The position numbers were made by a program, and so were the translations under genes. From positions 3,618,791-3,682,790 of the forward strand of contig NC_023753.2 of the NCBI RefSeq assembly GCF_000499845.2: a stretch of DNA of 64,000 nucleotides. Direction: 5' to 3'. This document shows, piece after piece, positions 50,691 through 61,875 of this stretch. The notes under the pieces were generated by a model. That model was not told the DNA's origin and made no database searches. It was given only the letters and a program-made list of their open reading frames with translations. How positions within the stretch are numbered: the first letter of the stretch is position 1; every line of letters begins with the position of its first letter. Source of the DNA: Phaseolus vulgaris. Lineage: Eukaryota > Streptophyta > Magnoliopsida > Fabales > Fabaceae.

Positions 50691-51349
50691 ATGAGGGGTT
50701 TGCGAAATCTTGAGGTTTGGAAACTGGGAGTTGTCAACTATTTGGATGCATTGAAACTGCAAGAAAAACTGGCTTTGGATAGAAAGCTTCATCATAGGAG
50801 ATGTGATACTCTTCTGTCTTTGCAACAGCCCCTACATAACTGTTGGCAAAAGTCCACAATTTGTTAATCCCCCAGTCAGAGTTGGAAAAAATTGGAGCGG
50901 AATTTCACTACAGACGAAAGGGAGAAGACATTCATTTCATGGTCCCCACCACCCCATTTTATATTTATATATCTCTTCGCCACATTGTTCTTGGTGCTCA
51001 TAGTTTTGGGGAGAAAATTGAGTCAACCACGATTGAACTGGCTGCTGCCTATGGTGTGAAAGCTTGTCCTGGACAAAGTGGTGAGACTGGGGTATGGGTT
51101 GGAGAAAGGAAGATAGGTGCTATTGGCGTTCAGATATTGACTGGAATCACTTCTCATGGGATGGCATTTAACATTGATCCTGATTTAAGCCACTCTAGGC
51201 ACATTGTTCCCTGTAGAATTGCGGGTAAAGAAGTAACATCTTTGAGAAGGGAGACAGATCTGGTCCTTCCCAGCGAAGAAATACTACAGGAAATGTTGAT
51301 TTCATGTTTTGCAAGAATCTTTTATTATAGTGACCTGATCTTGAAGTAG
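50691..51349 (+). pseudogene. octanoyl/lipoyl transferase (LIP2) copy, multiply frameshifted
   Basis: The parent enzyme transfers octanoyl groups from acyl-carrier protein to lipoate-dependent mitochondrial enzymes. The first frame reads MRGLRNLEVWKLGVVNYLDA to SLQQP and runs to a stop near 50866. The frame then shifts: one base is missing in the PTYTVG block and about eight in GKRRTVHNLL. A second frame (NLLIPQSELEKIGAEFHY...) shows the DIxFHGPHxAILYP block again out of frame for ~25 bases. From about 50970 the frame is clean to the end (AYGVKACPGQSGETGVWVGE ... EVTSLRRETD). The catalytic cysteine survives but in PCRIAGKEV instead of PCGIADKEV. With at least three frame changes it is not translatable as a functional enzyme. 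Confidence 0.85.
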
Positions 51350-53417
51350 GATGCTTAAGATTCAGTTACTTTAGCTTGGCGAAAATTGTAAACATTTGTT
51401 TATTCTTTCATTCTAGGACAAATCTTTAAGTTAATATAATTCGTGCTTGTTCTACATATATGCATAGATTCTTATGCCCTCGATTGTATGACACACATAA
51501 ATTGGTCAAATCCTGTGCATTCTGAATTTTTGTGAAAGACAATGATCAACCTAATTCAATAGATTGATTCCAAGATTTAAATAATATGTGTTGTTGAATG
51601 ATAAAAGACATATTACTCTACTCTGTATATTTGATTGTTTGTGACTTGAGAAGTAGATATAATAATAGTTGAATTTTGGTGTAACGGGGACCAAAAAATG
51701 CATCTTCATAACACTAGATGTTGATTCCCTCATCCGCACACTCACACTCATCCTATCTGGATTTTGAAACCACTTCTATTAATGAGTACTTCACTTTTTA
51801 AATGGTGAGTATTTGGTAGGTAGAGTGTTGTGTTGCTAACATGACTTGGAACTTGGAAGTGAGGTCTTTACTTCATGCTAGGTTGGAAGTATGCTTTCGC
51901 TGTGACAGTTTTTTTAAGATCAGCTGCGGGAAATAAGATCAGAGATTCAGACTAAACATCATTTGTTGGGGAATTGCAGTGATGAAATCTGTTTGGTTGG
52001 CTGTTAAGGCTTCAAAATTAAATTTCTTTTCCAATCAGAAAATGCCTACTTGTGTCACGGGACCTAACCAAACAAATAGCAAAGCAAAGGGCAAAATAAC
52101 CATAAGAAGAATTATGGAGTTTCTGATGACAACTAAGACCACGAGGTTATGAATCGAAGTCACTCACACAAACAGTTAAGTAGATGAAAACATGCCGAAA
52201 TTAGCCAACATAAGCAAAACAATAAACCATGTAGATATGTGATTCCACGTTCAAGGGGGGCAGCATCAGAACATGATTGATGAACTAATTTGATTAAACT
52301 AGCCAATGAATATATAAGTAAAAATATTTTATTAAGGTTCTATTTTATTCATGCTGACATGGACCATATGTTTTTCTCAGCGGAAAGAATATTGAACCTG
52401 CAGTCTCACATGCAAATTTGATCCTAAACAAGAAAGACACTTTGATTTAAAAACCTCCATGATTAAAAGCAAAACTTTATTCCAGACCAAATTAAAATAC
52501 CACATCCTCTATAAAAATATCTGCATGAAACCTCAAAACTTTATCAAATACCATATAAAAAAGGTAACATGCTTTAGTAGGGCAAATTCTGCAAGTCATG
52601 GAAAAGTTACGTTCTGTGTGTTCCCTAATAAAGTGGCATAAGGTACTGAGATGTGGGAAAGTTATAGTGAGTAGACAATCACAAGATATTGAAACTAACT
52701 AATGTTCCACACATGGTATAAATATCTTCCATAGACATGATGTGTCTACAAGTATAACTGGTTCGTTATTGAGTTCTATACAAAAAAAAAAATACAATTG
52801 TACGTACGTACACTAATTGCAGAGTTTCTGTTGCATGTGTGGAGAGGAGGTAAAAGATGCTTCCCTTGGGAGGAAGAAGCTTCATGCTCCTAGAAAGTAA
52901 TCTTACCCAGCTAGGTTTAGCTGTATAATGAAAGTAATATAGGAAAATGAGAAAACCCATTAATATATCATGTGATTAGTCACATGATATGTATTGGCAT
53001 GTGATGGAAAGATTGTGGAAATGTCAGAAGTATGGGATTTGATTAAGGATCACATGATAAGCTCCTTCCATTCCATGTTCTACCCCACTACACAACAAAC
53101 ACGCGGCAGGTTAAATAATGCAAGCATCATTCTTCTCCTTCCTCTTCAATTCCCTAAATCTGATTCTTTCACACAGCTATTCAGTGTTATTGGCTAAAAA
53201 AACCTTGAATACGTTTCTCCATTGTCTCATAGTTTTCACTCGTCACCAACAAACAAATAAAAAAGATTGATCCACTTCTGATACACCATTATACTTCCCT
53301 TCTTCTATCTTGGACACAAACTACAGCACCTTGCAACTTTCCTATGGGATAGTTCCAACCACCTGAGCTCCGTTCTTTTACCTATTTTCAGTTGTTGTGT
53401 TTTTACTAGACTCTGCC
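51350..53417. other. intergenic region
   Basis: I see no gene or recognisable element. Short open frames here have no identifiable products. The last few hundred bases are the presumed promoter and leader of the small secreted-peptide gene. Confidence 0.4.
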
Positions 53418-53681
53418 ATGAAAACCTCTCAACGTGCTTTGGTGGGCCTCTTTGTCTTAATTCTCACATACTTCATCATTTGCTCTATAGTTGTAATCAC
53501 TGGTGAGACTAGAAGTAATCTGATTGGCAGTTGTCCGCCACGGAAGCTGCTAGCTCGTGCCTCCTCCTGCTCTGCAAGTATAGAAAAATTGAAAATAGAA
53601 TATGTGGCCACTCAGAGACCAGTAACCACAAGTTTAAGGAAGAATCCTCCAAGCAACTCAAATCCAACCCATAACAAGTGA
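53418..53681 (+). CDS. putative small secreted peptide precursor (87 aa), CLE/IDA-like tail
   Basis: A single-exon frame starting at ATG (MKTSQRALVG) encodes 87 residues. A strong hydrophobic stretch (about residues 8-28, LVGLFVLILTYFIICSIVVI) fits a signal peptide or anchor. The chain ends SLRKNPPSNSNPTHNK. That tail can be aligned with CLE dodecapeptides (R-x-V-P-x-G-P-N-P-x-H-N) if one residue is inserted, and with IDA peptides (PPS, five residues, HN) with exact spacing. Size, hydrophobic N-terminus, variable middle and a proline/asparagine-rich end terminating in HNK all fit a processed signalling peptide. Which family it belongs to, if either, is uncertain. The start is chosen because it is the first ATG; an upstream GTG-led extension is not credible. 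Confidence 0.6.
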   Translation: MKTSQRALVGLFVLILTYFIICSIVVITGETRSNLIGSCPPRKLLARASSCSASIEKLKIEYVATQRPVTTSLRKNPPSNSNPTHNK

Positions 53682-54715
53682 CTTTGACCTGATTTGTGCG
53701 TTGAGATCTCAATGGGAAGGAGGAATTAAGTCTAATTCATCTCTTTCTTCATTTTTGCAGTTTGGCCAGCTGGATGTTGCATAGGTAGGAAAGCTGGTTT
53801 TGCAATCAAAACACATTTTTGACTTAGTTGTTAGGACTCTTGAATTTTATTTTCGTTTTGGACTGTGAAAAAGTGTTCTCAGTTGATGTATACGGAACTT
53901 TATGTAGCATATGTAGCCTTGTTTTGAACTTCTGTTTTATTACATTAGATCACTGTTTGGTGGCAGGTTTCTGACAGTAGATTTTTTTATTTAGAGATTA
54001 CTGAAAAGAAGTGTCCGTTGGTTTTATTATGGCAATATTAGAATTTTTACCTTTTTTGATGGATCAATCTAACATTAGTTTCTGACTTTAGAGTACTGAT
54101 TCTGACAATCATCCTTTAACAAGCTGATCTTGCAAATGGCTCACAAACACTAGCCTTTTGAGATTTTTCTCACTTGATCTACCCTTGCCCATGGCTACAT
54201 ATAACATCAGCATATGAACTGCCACTTCCTACAATTCTTAATGCCCAAATTCTATCACAAATTACAAGAAAGATGAAGTATACTACCCCCAAAACTGCTA
54301 TAGCTCCAAAATGAATTTGATTCTTCCTGGGTCAAACACAAATAAGTGAGTTCCTTCATCATCCTCTGGGACCTCAAGTGTTTCTGTTTTGTTTTTGCAA
54401 AACTTTTACTGAGTGAAATGGAATATTGATGTTTCTGAACTTTGCAATGAGGAGACATTGCTTTACTATAAACTTGCTACTGTGAGTGATAGGAGTATAG
54501 ATTCAGACCATTACTTTCTACACTACCACATTTTCCTCCTACATTCAGTCTTTTGAAATACTCATTTTGCCCTTTGTGATTTATATTTCTTTGAAGTTCT
54601 TGTGCTTCTTCTGCTCTGATGTTCAGCTGCTGTTTTGGACATTGTTTTTGGAAAAGGATTGGTTGGAAAGCAAGGTTTTGTAGACATTGTTTGGAAATCA
54701 AGGATTGGTTGGACA
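53682..54715. other. intergenic region
   Basis: The 3' flank of the small peptide gene and anonymous sequence. A local duplication near 54650-54720 repeats TTTGGAAA and GATTGGTTGGA blocks next to the aldolase fragment. No gene is supported. Confidence 0.4.
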
Positions 54716-54921
54716 TTGTTTCCTCAAAGAGAATGACTTCACTGAGATATTTAAGAGCACCAAGGAGCAGTGAAAAGCAGCTCCCTAAGAACACGCCTAT
54801 TGGATTCAATGTTCTCTACATTGATGCTGGCCAAACGCTTACCAATTTTCCTGTCGACTCATCAGCAGCAAGACTACCCTTTCCAGGAATGTAAGCAGCA
54901 TTGGAAATAAGCTTATCTGCA
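54716..54921 (-). pseudogene. cytosolic fructose-bisphosphate aldolase fragment
   Basis: Read on the minus strand across three frames, it gives DKLISNAAYIPGKG and LAADESTGK, then [20 protein letters not shown] and RELLFTAP, then [15 protein letters not shown]. These are the N-terminal blocks of plant class I aldolase in the right order. Two frame changes (after DESTGK and after FTAP) and a two-residue deletion in the AAYI..PGKG block disable it. The catalytic lysine region and the C-terminus are absent. A preserved TTGCAG just before the first block may be an old splice acceptor, so the piece need not be retroprocessed. Confidence 0.8.
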
Positions 54922-56059
54922 AGCAAAACCATTAATCAACAGCAACAAACAGACATCAATTCCAAACTTCCAGATCCGGAGGTGAAAATTTAAATTCTGA
55001 ATTAGACGTTCGGAATGCACTTCTGGATTGAACAGTAAAAAAATCCGGATTAACCAATTTATAAGTGAAAAAATTAATATTGGAGTGTAAAATCTGGAAA
55101 TAAATTTTAGATTATATAATTCAGAACAACGCTGTAAAAATATAATTTTAGATTGTGTGTAATCCAGAGCATGATATTTAACTTTTTAACTTCTAAATTG
55201 TTTTTAATCTAGAAACTTTTCAATATCACTCAATCCGAAGACTTCACAATTAAACCGCATGGAAGAAATTTTTAACATTTCTCATGGTCTATGGAAATAC
55301 AGGGAGAAAGCATAGAGATGCTGAAAGCAATAGTCATGATTCATGTTCTTATTCATGAACCTTCATTCTTCTTCTTTTTCATATGGCTTAGCCCATTAAA
55401 CTAGAAAAGGAACTCAGTCCAATCAGAAAACAGATGTCTCAAGTGAGACGTTAAATTTTGTAAACTACTTTATTCAATTTGTTTTACTGATAGATACACT
55501 TTACATTCTTCACCTATACTCATGGACAAAGTATCCAGACCCGTGAAACATTAATACTCTTATTTGTTGAAAGTGTCTAATATTATTTTTAGATACTTCA
55601 TGAATGTGCAATATAGAAATATAGAAGACTGTCCTCGTAAACTAAGATGGAAATTGTTCCCTTCATGAATAATGATTTATAAATTTTTTTAGTTTGGCAA
55701 TGTCTAACAAATGAGTTTTTTGTTTGGTTTTACAGAGTTGCAGTTATATATTCTTTATGACTTTTATACATTTCTTAAATGCATATCTTGCACTATCCTA
55801 TCATGTTATTTTTTACAATAATTGTATATGCGTATCATATTGATGAATCATAGCTTTTATAAGCAATGACTTACTCCTTCAACCAATAAATAATCATATG
55901 TAAGTATTTATGCGATTAACTAACTAACTGGTATTTATAAAAATTACTGTGTACATGTTTTATGTTGGAGTGAGGAAGAGCATTGACTGTTGTAGGATTT
56001 TAGAAAACCATAATAATCAATCACGATGCTGTCGAACATTTTATTACAATCTTGCTTTA
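54922..56059. other. intergenic region
   Basis: No gene. The stretch 54960-55270 contains several diverged forms of a short text reading ATCCGGA/ATCTGGA/ATCCAGA, perhaps an old tandem array. The rightmost part is the 3' flank of xylanase C. Confidence 0.4.
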
Positions 56060-59000
56060 TTAATGCATTTTCACATCAATGGTTTCAAGTGAAAAATCTC
56101 TATTTACACTTAGATTCAACTTTCTAGGGGAGTGGAATAGAGGATGTATAACAGTTACATCATAATCTCCATGGTGCAGTGAGATATCTACTATTCCTCT
56201 GCCATCTGCTGTGGCAACATTAGGCCCAGTTCCCCAGTCCTTGATGAGCTTGTCCACAACATCCCCAGACGGAGTATTTCTGAAATTCTCATCCGCCAGA
56301 GAACTTTGCATGAAACCAGCTTGTGCTGGGCCAGCAAACATGATAATCCCTGCAACAGCAGGATGAGAATACGCCTCTCTTAGTACCTGTTCCAAGTACT
56401 CTGCCTGCTCACGAAATGAGAAAGAGGAGATTAAGGTAATGCAGTCAGTCACCTTGAAGGTATATTATGATTTAGTGACAACATAAAATAAAACTTTTAC
56501 ACTATTAAAGCCTTCTAATTAAACTTTACTTTGATACATATAAAACAATTTTTTAAAATTCATTTTAATCCATAAAAAAATTCATAACATGACTTATTGG
56601 GTGGCTATGTAATAAGCTGAAGTTTCTGTTATAAGTTGCAACTTAATGTTGATGAAATACCTGACTTGGTTGTGGATCCACATTGACTTCTGTGAGCCAT
56701 ATTGGAAGTCCAGTTGTAGCAAGAAGATCAAGAGATGATCTCATGTAAGCAAGGTTTGGCTGGCCAACAGCAAAATGGCCTTGCAACCCTATTGCTAGTG
56801 ACATTCCAGCAACTCCTGGAAATGACCGAATCTCCTTAACTTTCTGTATATATTTGACAGGGCTGCCTATCTTATCCCCACTATATTCAATGGTGTTAAA
56901 CTCATTCAGGAACATCTGTGTCCCTGGATCAAGCGCGAAAGTTGCTGCATATGCTTTTGCAGAGGCATTTTGGCCGAGGTTGTCCTCAAAGAAGTGGAAG
57001 TGGAGATTCTCATTCATCACATCCCATGCAATCACTTGTCCTTTGTATCTTGAAACCACAGACCTGGTTCTTTTTGCTGCTGCTTTCTTTAAATCCTCTG
57101 GTGAAAGGGTCTTGATCCATTGAGGCAGATATTTCTCATCGTCCCACAAAATGTTATGGCCTCTCACAGAAATGCCTTTCTCTTTGGCAAATGTCAGCAT
57201 GGCATCTGCGATACTGTAGTCTTCCTGCCCTTGGATTCTCTCCGTACTATACCACTTCATCTCGTTGGTGAAAGTTGTGATTTTGAACCTTGAAGCAAAC
57301 CAGTTCTGGTAATCTTTGCTTGTGAGGATAAAATGGTTCATTCCACATCCAAATGGAAAGTTCAACTTTGCTCCTTTTGTGATGACTTTAGCTCCATTCA
57401 ATGCTGTTCCATTTTCATCGGTTACCTGGAATCTAACCTTCTTCATACGTACCTGCATGTTATAGATCAAGACTCGTTTATAATTTACAGTGATTTTTTT
57501 CAATGCAAGTTGGTCTTCTATTTCATTCATTCCTCTTAATGATCACATGCTTGAGTTTACTAACAGTTGGTGAACTTAAAGAAAGATGGTCTATCATGTA
57601 AATTAGGGTTAGGTTTTGCATTATTTTTACCTTCTCAATGCTGGCATCTTGTAGTGATCTCCACTGCTTTTTAGTGAATGGTTGTAAGGAAATATTGTCA
57701 GCCCATATTTCCACACTTGAATTCTTGCTCTGTATAGTTTAATCAACTTTCGTTAAGAAAACATACTTATAAGAATGTAAGACATCATTATTTTAGTCAC
57801 TAAAATAATAAAATTTTAAAACAATATAAAAATATAATTGTTGTCTTACTTTCATGTTGGATTAGCATTTGACAATCCACATTTTCCACACAGTTATTAT
57901 ACAATCCATTTTAATTTTATATAATAGCTTTTATTATTATATTTGTTAATCAGTTTGAGTAAAATATTTTTTACTAAAATGAAGTTGTAAGTTGGCTTTT
58001 AAAATGTATTTTTTCATAGAAATTTACTTTTTAAAAGGAAAAGTTGTTTCATCCAGTTTTTCTCTTACGTATGCCGAATTATAGTAACATTAAATTAAAT
58101 TATTTAATAAAAATATATTTAAACTATTGAATAGAATATTAATAAAATTATTGGTAAGGTAGTATAATATGGATGAATTATACCTTTTCTTCAAAACAAA
58201 AGAATAATTTTTTAAGATCTAAATAATTATTACTTGATAACGTGTTTTGAGATAGTGTAATAATAAAAAAAAATAAACTTTTATAATTATAAAGAAGGAA
58301 GGACAAAACGATGAGTGTAATGGTTTTATAAATTTATTAAAATATCTTTAAAAAAAATCATCATTTAACACCTATAATTTTTTTTAACAACCACTTACCA
58401 ATTTCTTTTAACAACAAAATATACATATATTTAAACAATAAAATAAAAATTATTAGTTGGCTCTATAAAATATAGAAGTTTGTCAACATGCAAATGAAGC
58501 CGCAATAGCACATATGCCCTATAACTTTGTAGTTGAGTTGAATTTTGAGGAAATAAGCAAAATAAGACAAGATGAAAGCATAAGCATAATATGTTTTTTA
58601 ATATGTTTTTGTTTGTTAAGAATTTGTGGAAGATGTGTTTGACCTCAAAAAGAATCTCCACAGTGCTTGAAAAGTTTGCAGTTATGCCGCCTTTTAGAAG
58701 GGTCCAGCATCCATGCTTTGCCATCACTTCGCCACCTCGTATCAGTTCATTTCCTTTTGCTCTGAACATCACTGACACCGTGTCACTTCCTTCACTCACC
58801 TGAAACCAACCTGAACATGGAGAAGGGAGAAAATGGTGATTCAGATGTTTCAGAAACCATGTCAAAACATTCCTCAAAGCTCAAATGAATCTTACCAGAA
58901 AAGGTGTATAGCACTCCTTTCCTGAGTTGGAGCTTCTGAGAGAAACTATCCAACGGTTGTTCTCTGTTGTGAGCAACAATGAATCTGTTTCCTTCATTGG

Positions 59001-60152
59001 ATATTCCTTCTTTGATGGACCCTTTTCCAGACACTCTCCAACCCTCTATGTTTTCATCAAATCCTGGGTTTACTATAATGCCTCCTCCATATTCTGCTCT
59101 CTCAGCTTCTGCTATGCACTGCTTATTTTCAAACCAGTAAAATAAATCAATTCTTATTCATTTCATAAAAAAAAACCAATAAATTTAATTATTATTATTA
59201 TTTTCATAAATAAATATCCAATTCAACCACAGTATAATACTATATATAATATAAGAAATAATTAATTATGGATTTTTTTATAATATAAATAAAATGTACA
59301 GATCTCACACCCCTTATACAATTAATTATAAAATTGGTTTAATTATTTCATTTTAATTAATATTATTCTAAAACTTTCAAAACAAATACTCATAAATAGT
59401 TGGAGTGATCCTTATATTTAATGACAGTGCATATAATTTAATAAATAAGCTTTCAACCATATTAAGAATAACTTGTATTGCTATATATTACAATAAAGTG
59501 AATGCATTATTAATATTTCAAAATAAAGTAATTATAAAAAAATTAATAATATTAATGCATTTAAAAGTTTCCTAAACTATATTTAGGGGGAAAATAGTCC
59601 CTAGTTATTCTTTTATACAGACCTCAAGAGTATATCTTAAAGATAATTATATTTTAAAAAAATATTTATTTCATAGCAAATTTTTGAAACGTGTTTTGTA
59701 AGATAAATTTTGATTCATTAAGCATTAACAAAATTGTTGAATCTTGAAAATTGGTGTTTTTACCCTTTGATGAAATAGATAATATATAAATAGATTATTT
59801 TATTTCCTTGATCATAAACTACTCTTAAAGATGGACAATGATGTTTTGTGTAGATTGCGATCATTGTAAAATAAAATTATGACGTAGTAACGTGAAGAAC
59901 ATTTTGCAAGTTAGTGGAGTTTTGAGATTTGTAAGTATTGGTGAGGAAATGGCATTACATCTGTAGTAGCAGAATAATGGTAAGACAAAGAATGGACGCC
60001 GTAGCCTGCACATATGTTAAAGAAGACGTATTAGATATATAGAAATGGTTGAAGTGAATACTCAGCAGCCATTGAAGGAGAGAGAAACCTGAGATTAGTA
60101 AAAGGAAAATGGTGATGAACAACGAGTTGCAGCCTTCTGCACAAACCTTCAT
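56060..60152 (-). CDS. CBM22-GH10 endo-1,4-beta-xylanase, copy C
   Basis: A third family member, on the opposite strand, with the same seven exons: 60089-60152, 59959-60005, 58896-59118, 58644-58810, 57631-57729, 56661-57452 and 56060-56404. The product is 578 residues. A signal peptide (NSLFITIFLLLISG) precedes a CBM22-like module (GGGIIVNPGFDENIEGWRVS...) and a GH10 domain with Glu348 in AWDVMNEN and Glu455 in WLTEVNV. Exon lengths equal those of copy A except that exon 7 ends one residue earlier (KMH). The exon 3 frame is intact, which exposes the one-base insertion in copy B. An in-frame ATG 12 bases earlier (MSDKMKV) could also start translation; I chose the ATG shared with copy A. Introns 2, 4 and 5 match copy B in size, while intron 6 (256 bases) is much shorter than in A or B. 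Confidence 0.95.
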
Positions 60153-60758
60153 CTTATCACTCATCAAATAAGCCCCACACAACATATTTCATTTTAGTGT
60201 AGGGGGTATATATTGACACAGTAATTTTTGAGTTTCACCCCATTGGGCCTCTTGGGCCGTTTATTTGTTTCTTTCTCTCAGCCCATTTTGGGTTTTTCTA
60301 TATTAATATGTTGGATACCTTATACTGAAAGTGCACCAGCTTTCCATTCTCTGTTTTCACGTTTTTTCTCCTGCTTTCGCGAATCCGCAGTTTTCCTCAT
60401 TAAGGTATCTTTGACACGCTCTGTTTCTCTGAACCCTGATTTCATTTCTCTTCTTGTTCTTTCTTGTTTTCTTCATGTTCTTGCGCTTTTCTTTTCCTTT
60501 CCTTCCGTTTTTGGTTATCCTTTTGTTTCCCATGGATATATCATAAAACTTAGAATTAACAATAATGAAGAGAGTTTTACTCTCCAAGAATCCTTAGTTT
60601 TTCAGAATAATTCAGAGAGGATGATATGTTATTATCTTTGCTGACAATTACATTTATAATACTTACAGTAACAAACTCTTTAACTAATTTTATTTATGAG
60701 CAGTTATCTAAAAATATTAAATCAATAATTAAAACAGAATAATAAAACATCACTACTT

Positions 60759-60812
60759 GCACTTAAGTGCATTTATGCTTGCACTTAAGTGCATTTATGC
60801 ACTTATGTGCAT
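60759..60812. repeat. tandem 18-22 base repeat with palindromic core
   Basis: GCACTTAAGTGCATTTAT occurs twice, four bases apart, and is followed at once by a variant GCACTTATGTGCATTTAT. The core GCACTTAAGTGC is a perfect palindrome. The array sits in DNA present upstream of copy C but not of copy B. Confidence 0.85.
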
Positions 60813-61734
60813 TTATTTACCGATAAAAAATAAAATTTCCAACCAGAATAAATGGAAAAATTATAAAACAGTCACGTGATGATGATAAAAATGAAGCCAC
60901 GATGAAATGTCATAGTCATTTCGTGAATAATGCACAGTTTGACAACGCCAATTGATCAGAGTATTTGGTATATATACAACACGATGCCCTTGTAGGAAGA
61001 TTTGAAAGAAATGTTCTCAAAAAAGAACAATTACTTTTGTCAGATTTTTTTTTTATTTTTTTCAGGAAGTGAACTCCATTAAGTAAGGTGAAAGAAACAT
61101 AACTGAAATCTAAGCTCTTGTGCTCGGGTATTTAAATGGCATAATTATTTTTGTATTGTCGTTAATTGATTTAATCATGTTTGTTTTGGATTGTAAGAGG
61201 TTACATGATGGAAGATGATGACATTAATTATATAAAATAATATTGATAGATATTGGAATCATATATAAATATATATATATATGATAAATTAAATTATTAA
61301 TTACTTATGAACTGAATTCACATGTTACAGTTTTTCAAAAAGTGTTAAACTCAGAAGCATTGGATTGGCATGAGCAAAATATTTTGTTATAGGGTCGATA
61401 ACAAACTAGTGTAAATTTTTTAAGTTTTAGACTTTTATAGAACTATTTTTATCCAAAACTTTGTTTAATTTTTTAGTAATTACAAACTTTAGTAGTAATT
61501 ATTTTAAATTTATTATTCATTTAAGTTCGTTTTACTTATACTTATAGTGTAAAAAATTGTAAATGATTCACAAAGAAAAATGATATTTTGACAACTCCTA
61601 AAATTATATATAACTCTTGATGTGATAAGTTTAAAAATAAATATATATGATAAAAGATAAGTTTGAAATTAAATGATATAAAAAATATTAAAATAATAGT
61701 ATTGAAAGTTGTATAATAGGGTGAGGTTTGCACC

Positions 61735-61875
61735 CACTCTATACCATGTTACAAAAATGGACTTTAAGCCTAACTCAACCCCATAAAACCGGCTCATAAG
61801 ATTAAGGTTTGCACCACTTATATACAATGAAAGGCTCTAATCTCTAGTTAATGTGGGATCTCTAACATATTCTTC
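61735..61875 (-). mobile_element. TRIM-type LTR, minus orientation
   Basis: On the minus strand it reads GAGATCCCACATTAACTAGA, TATATAAGTGGTGCAAACC, GGTTTTATGGGGTTGAGTTA and GGCTTAAAGTCCATTTTTGT. It then reads AACATGGTAT, the start of a primer-binding site. It is inserted at the end of the foldback arm shared with the copy B flank. Confidence 0.7.

Noticed and set aside
54619..54894. Plus-strand 91-residue frame
   Set aside because: It is antisense to the aldolase fragment, whose minus-strand protein blocks are recognisable.
60228..60644. 138-residue phenylalanine/serine-rich plus-strand frame upstream of xylanase C
   Set aside because: It is the complement of a purine-rich leader region shared with copy B, has no recognisable domain, and is not kept open in the B counterpart.
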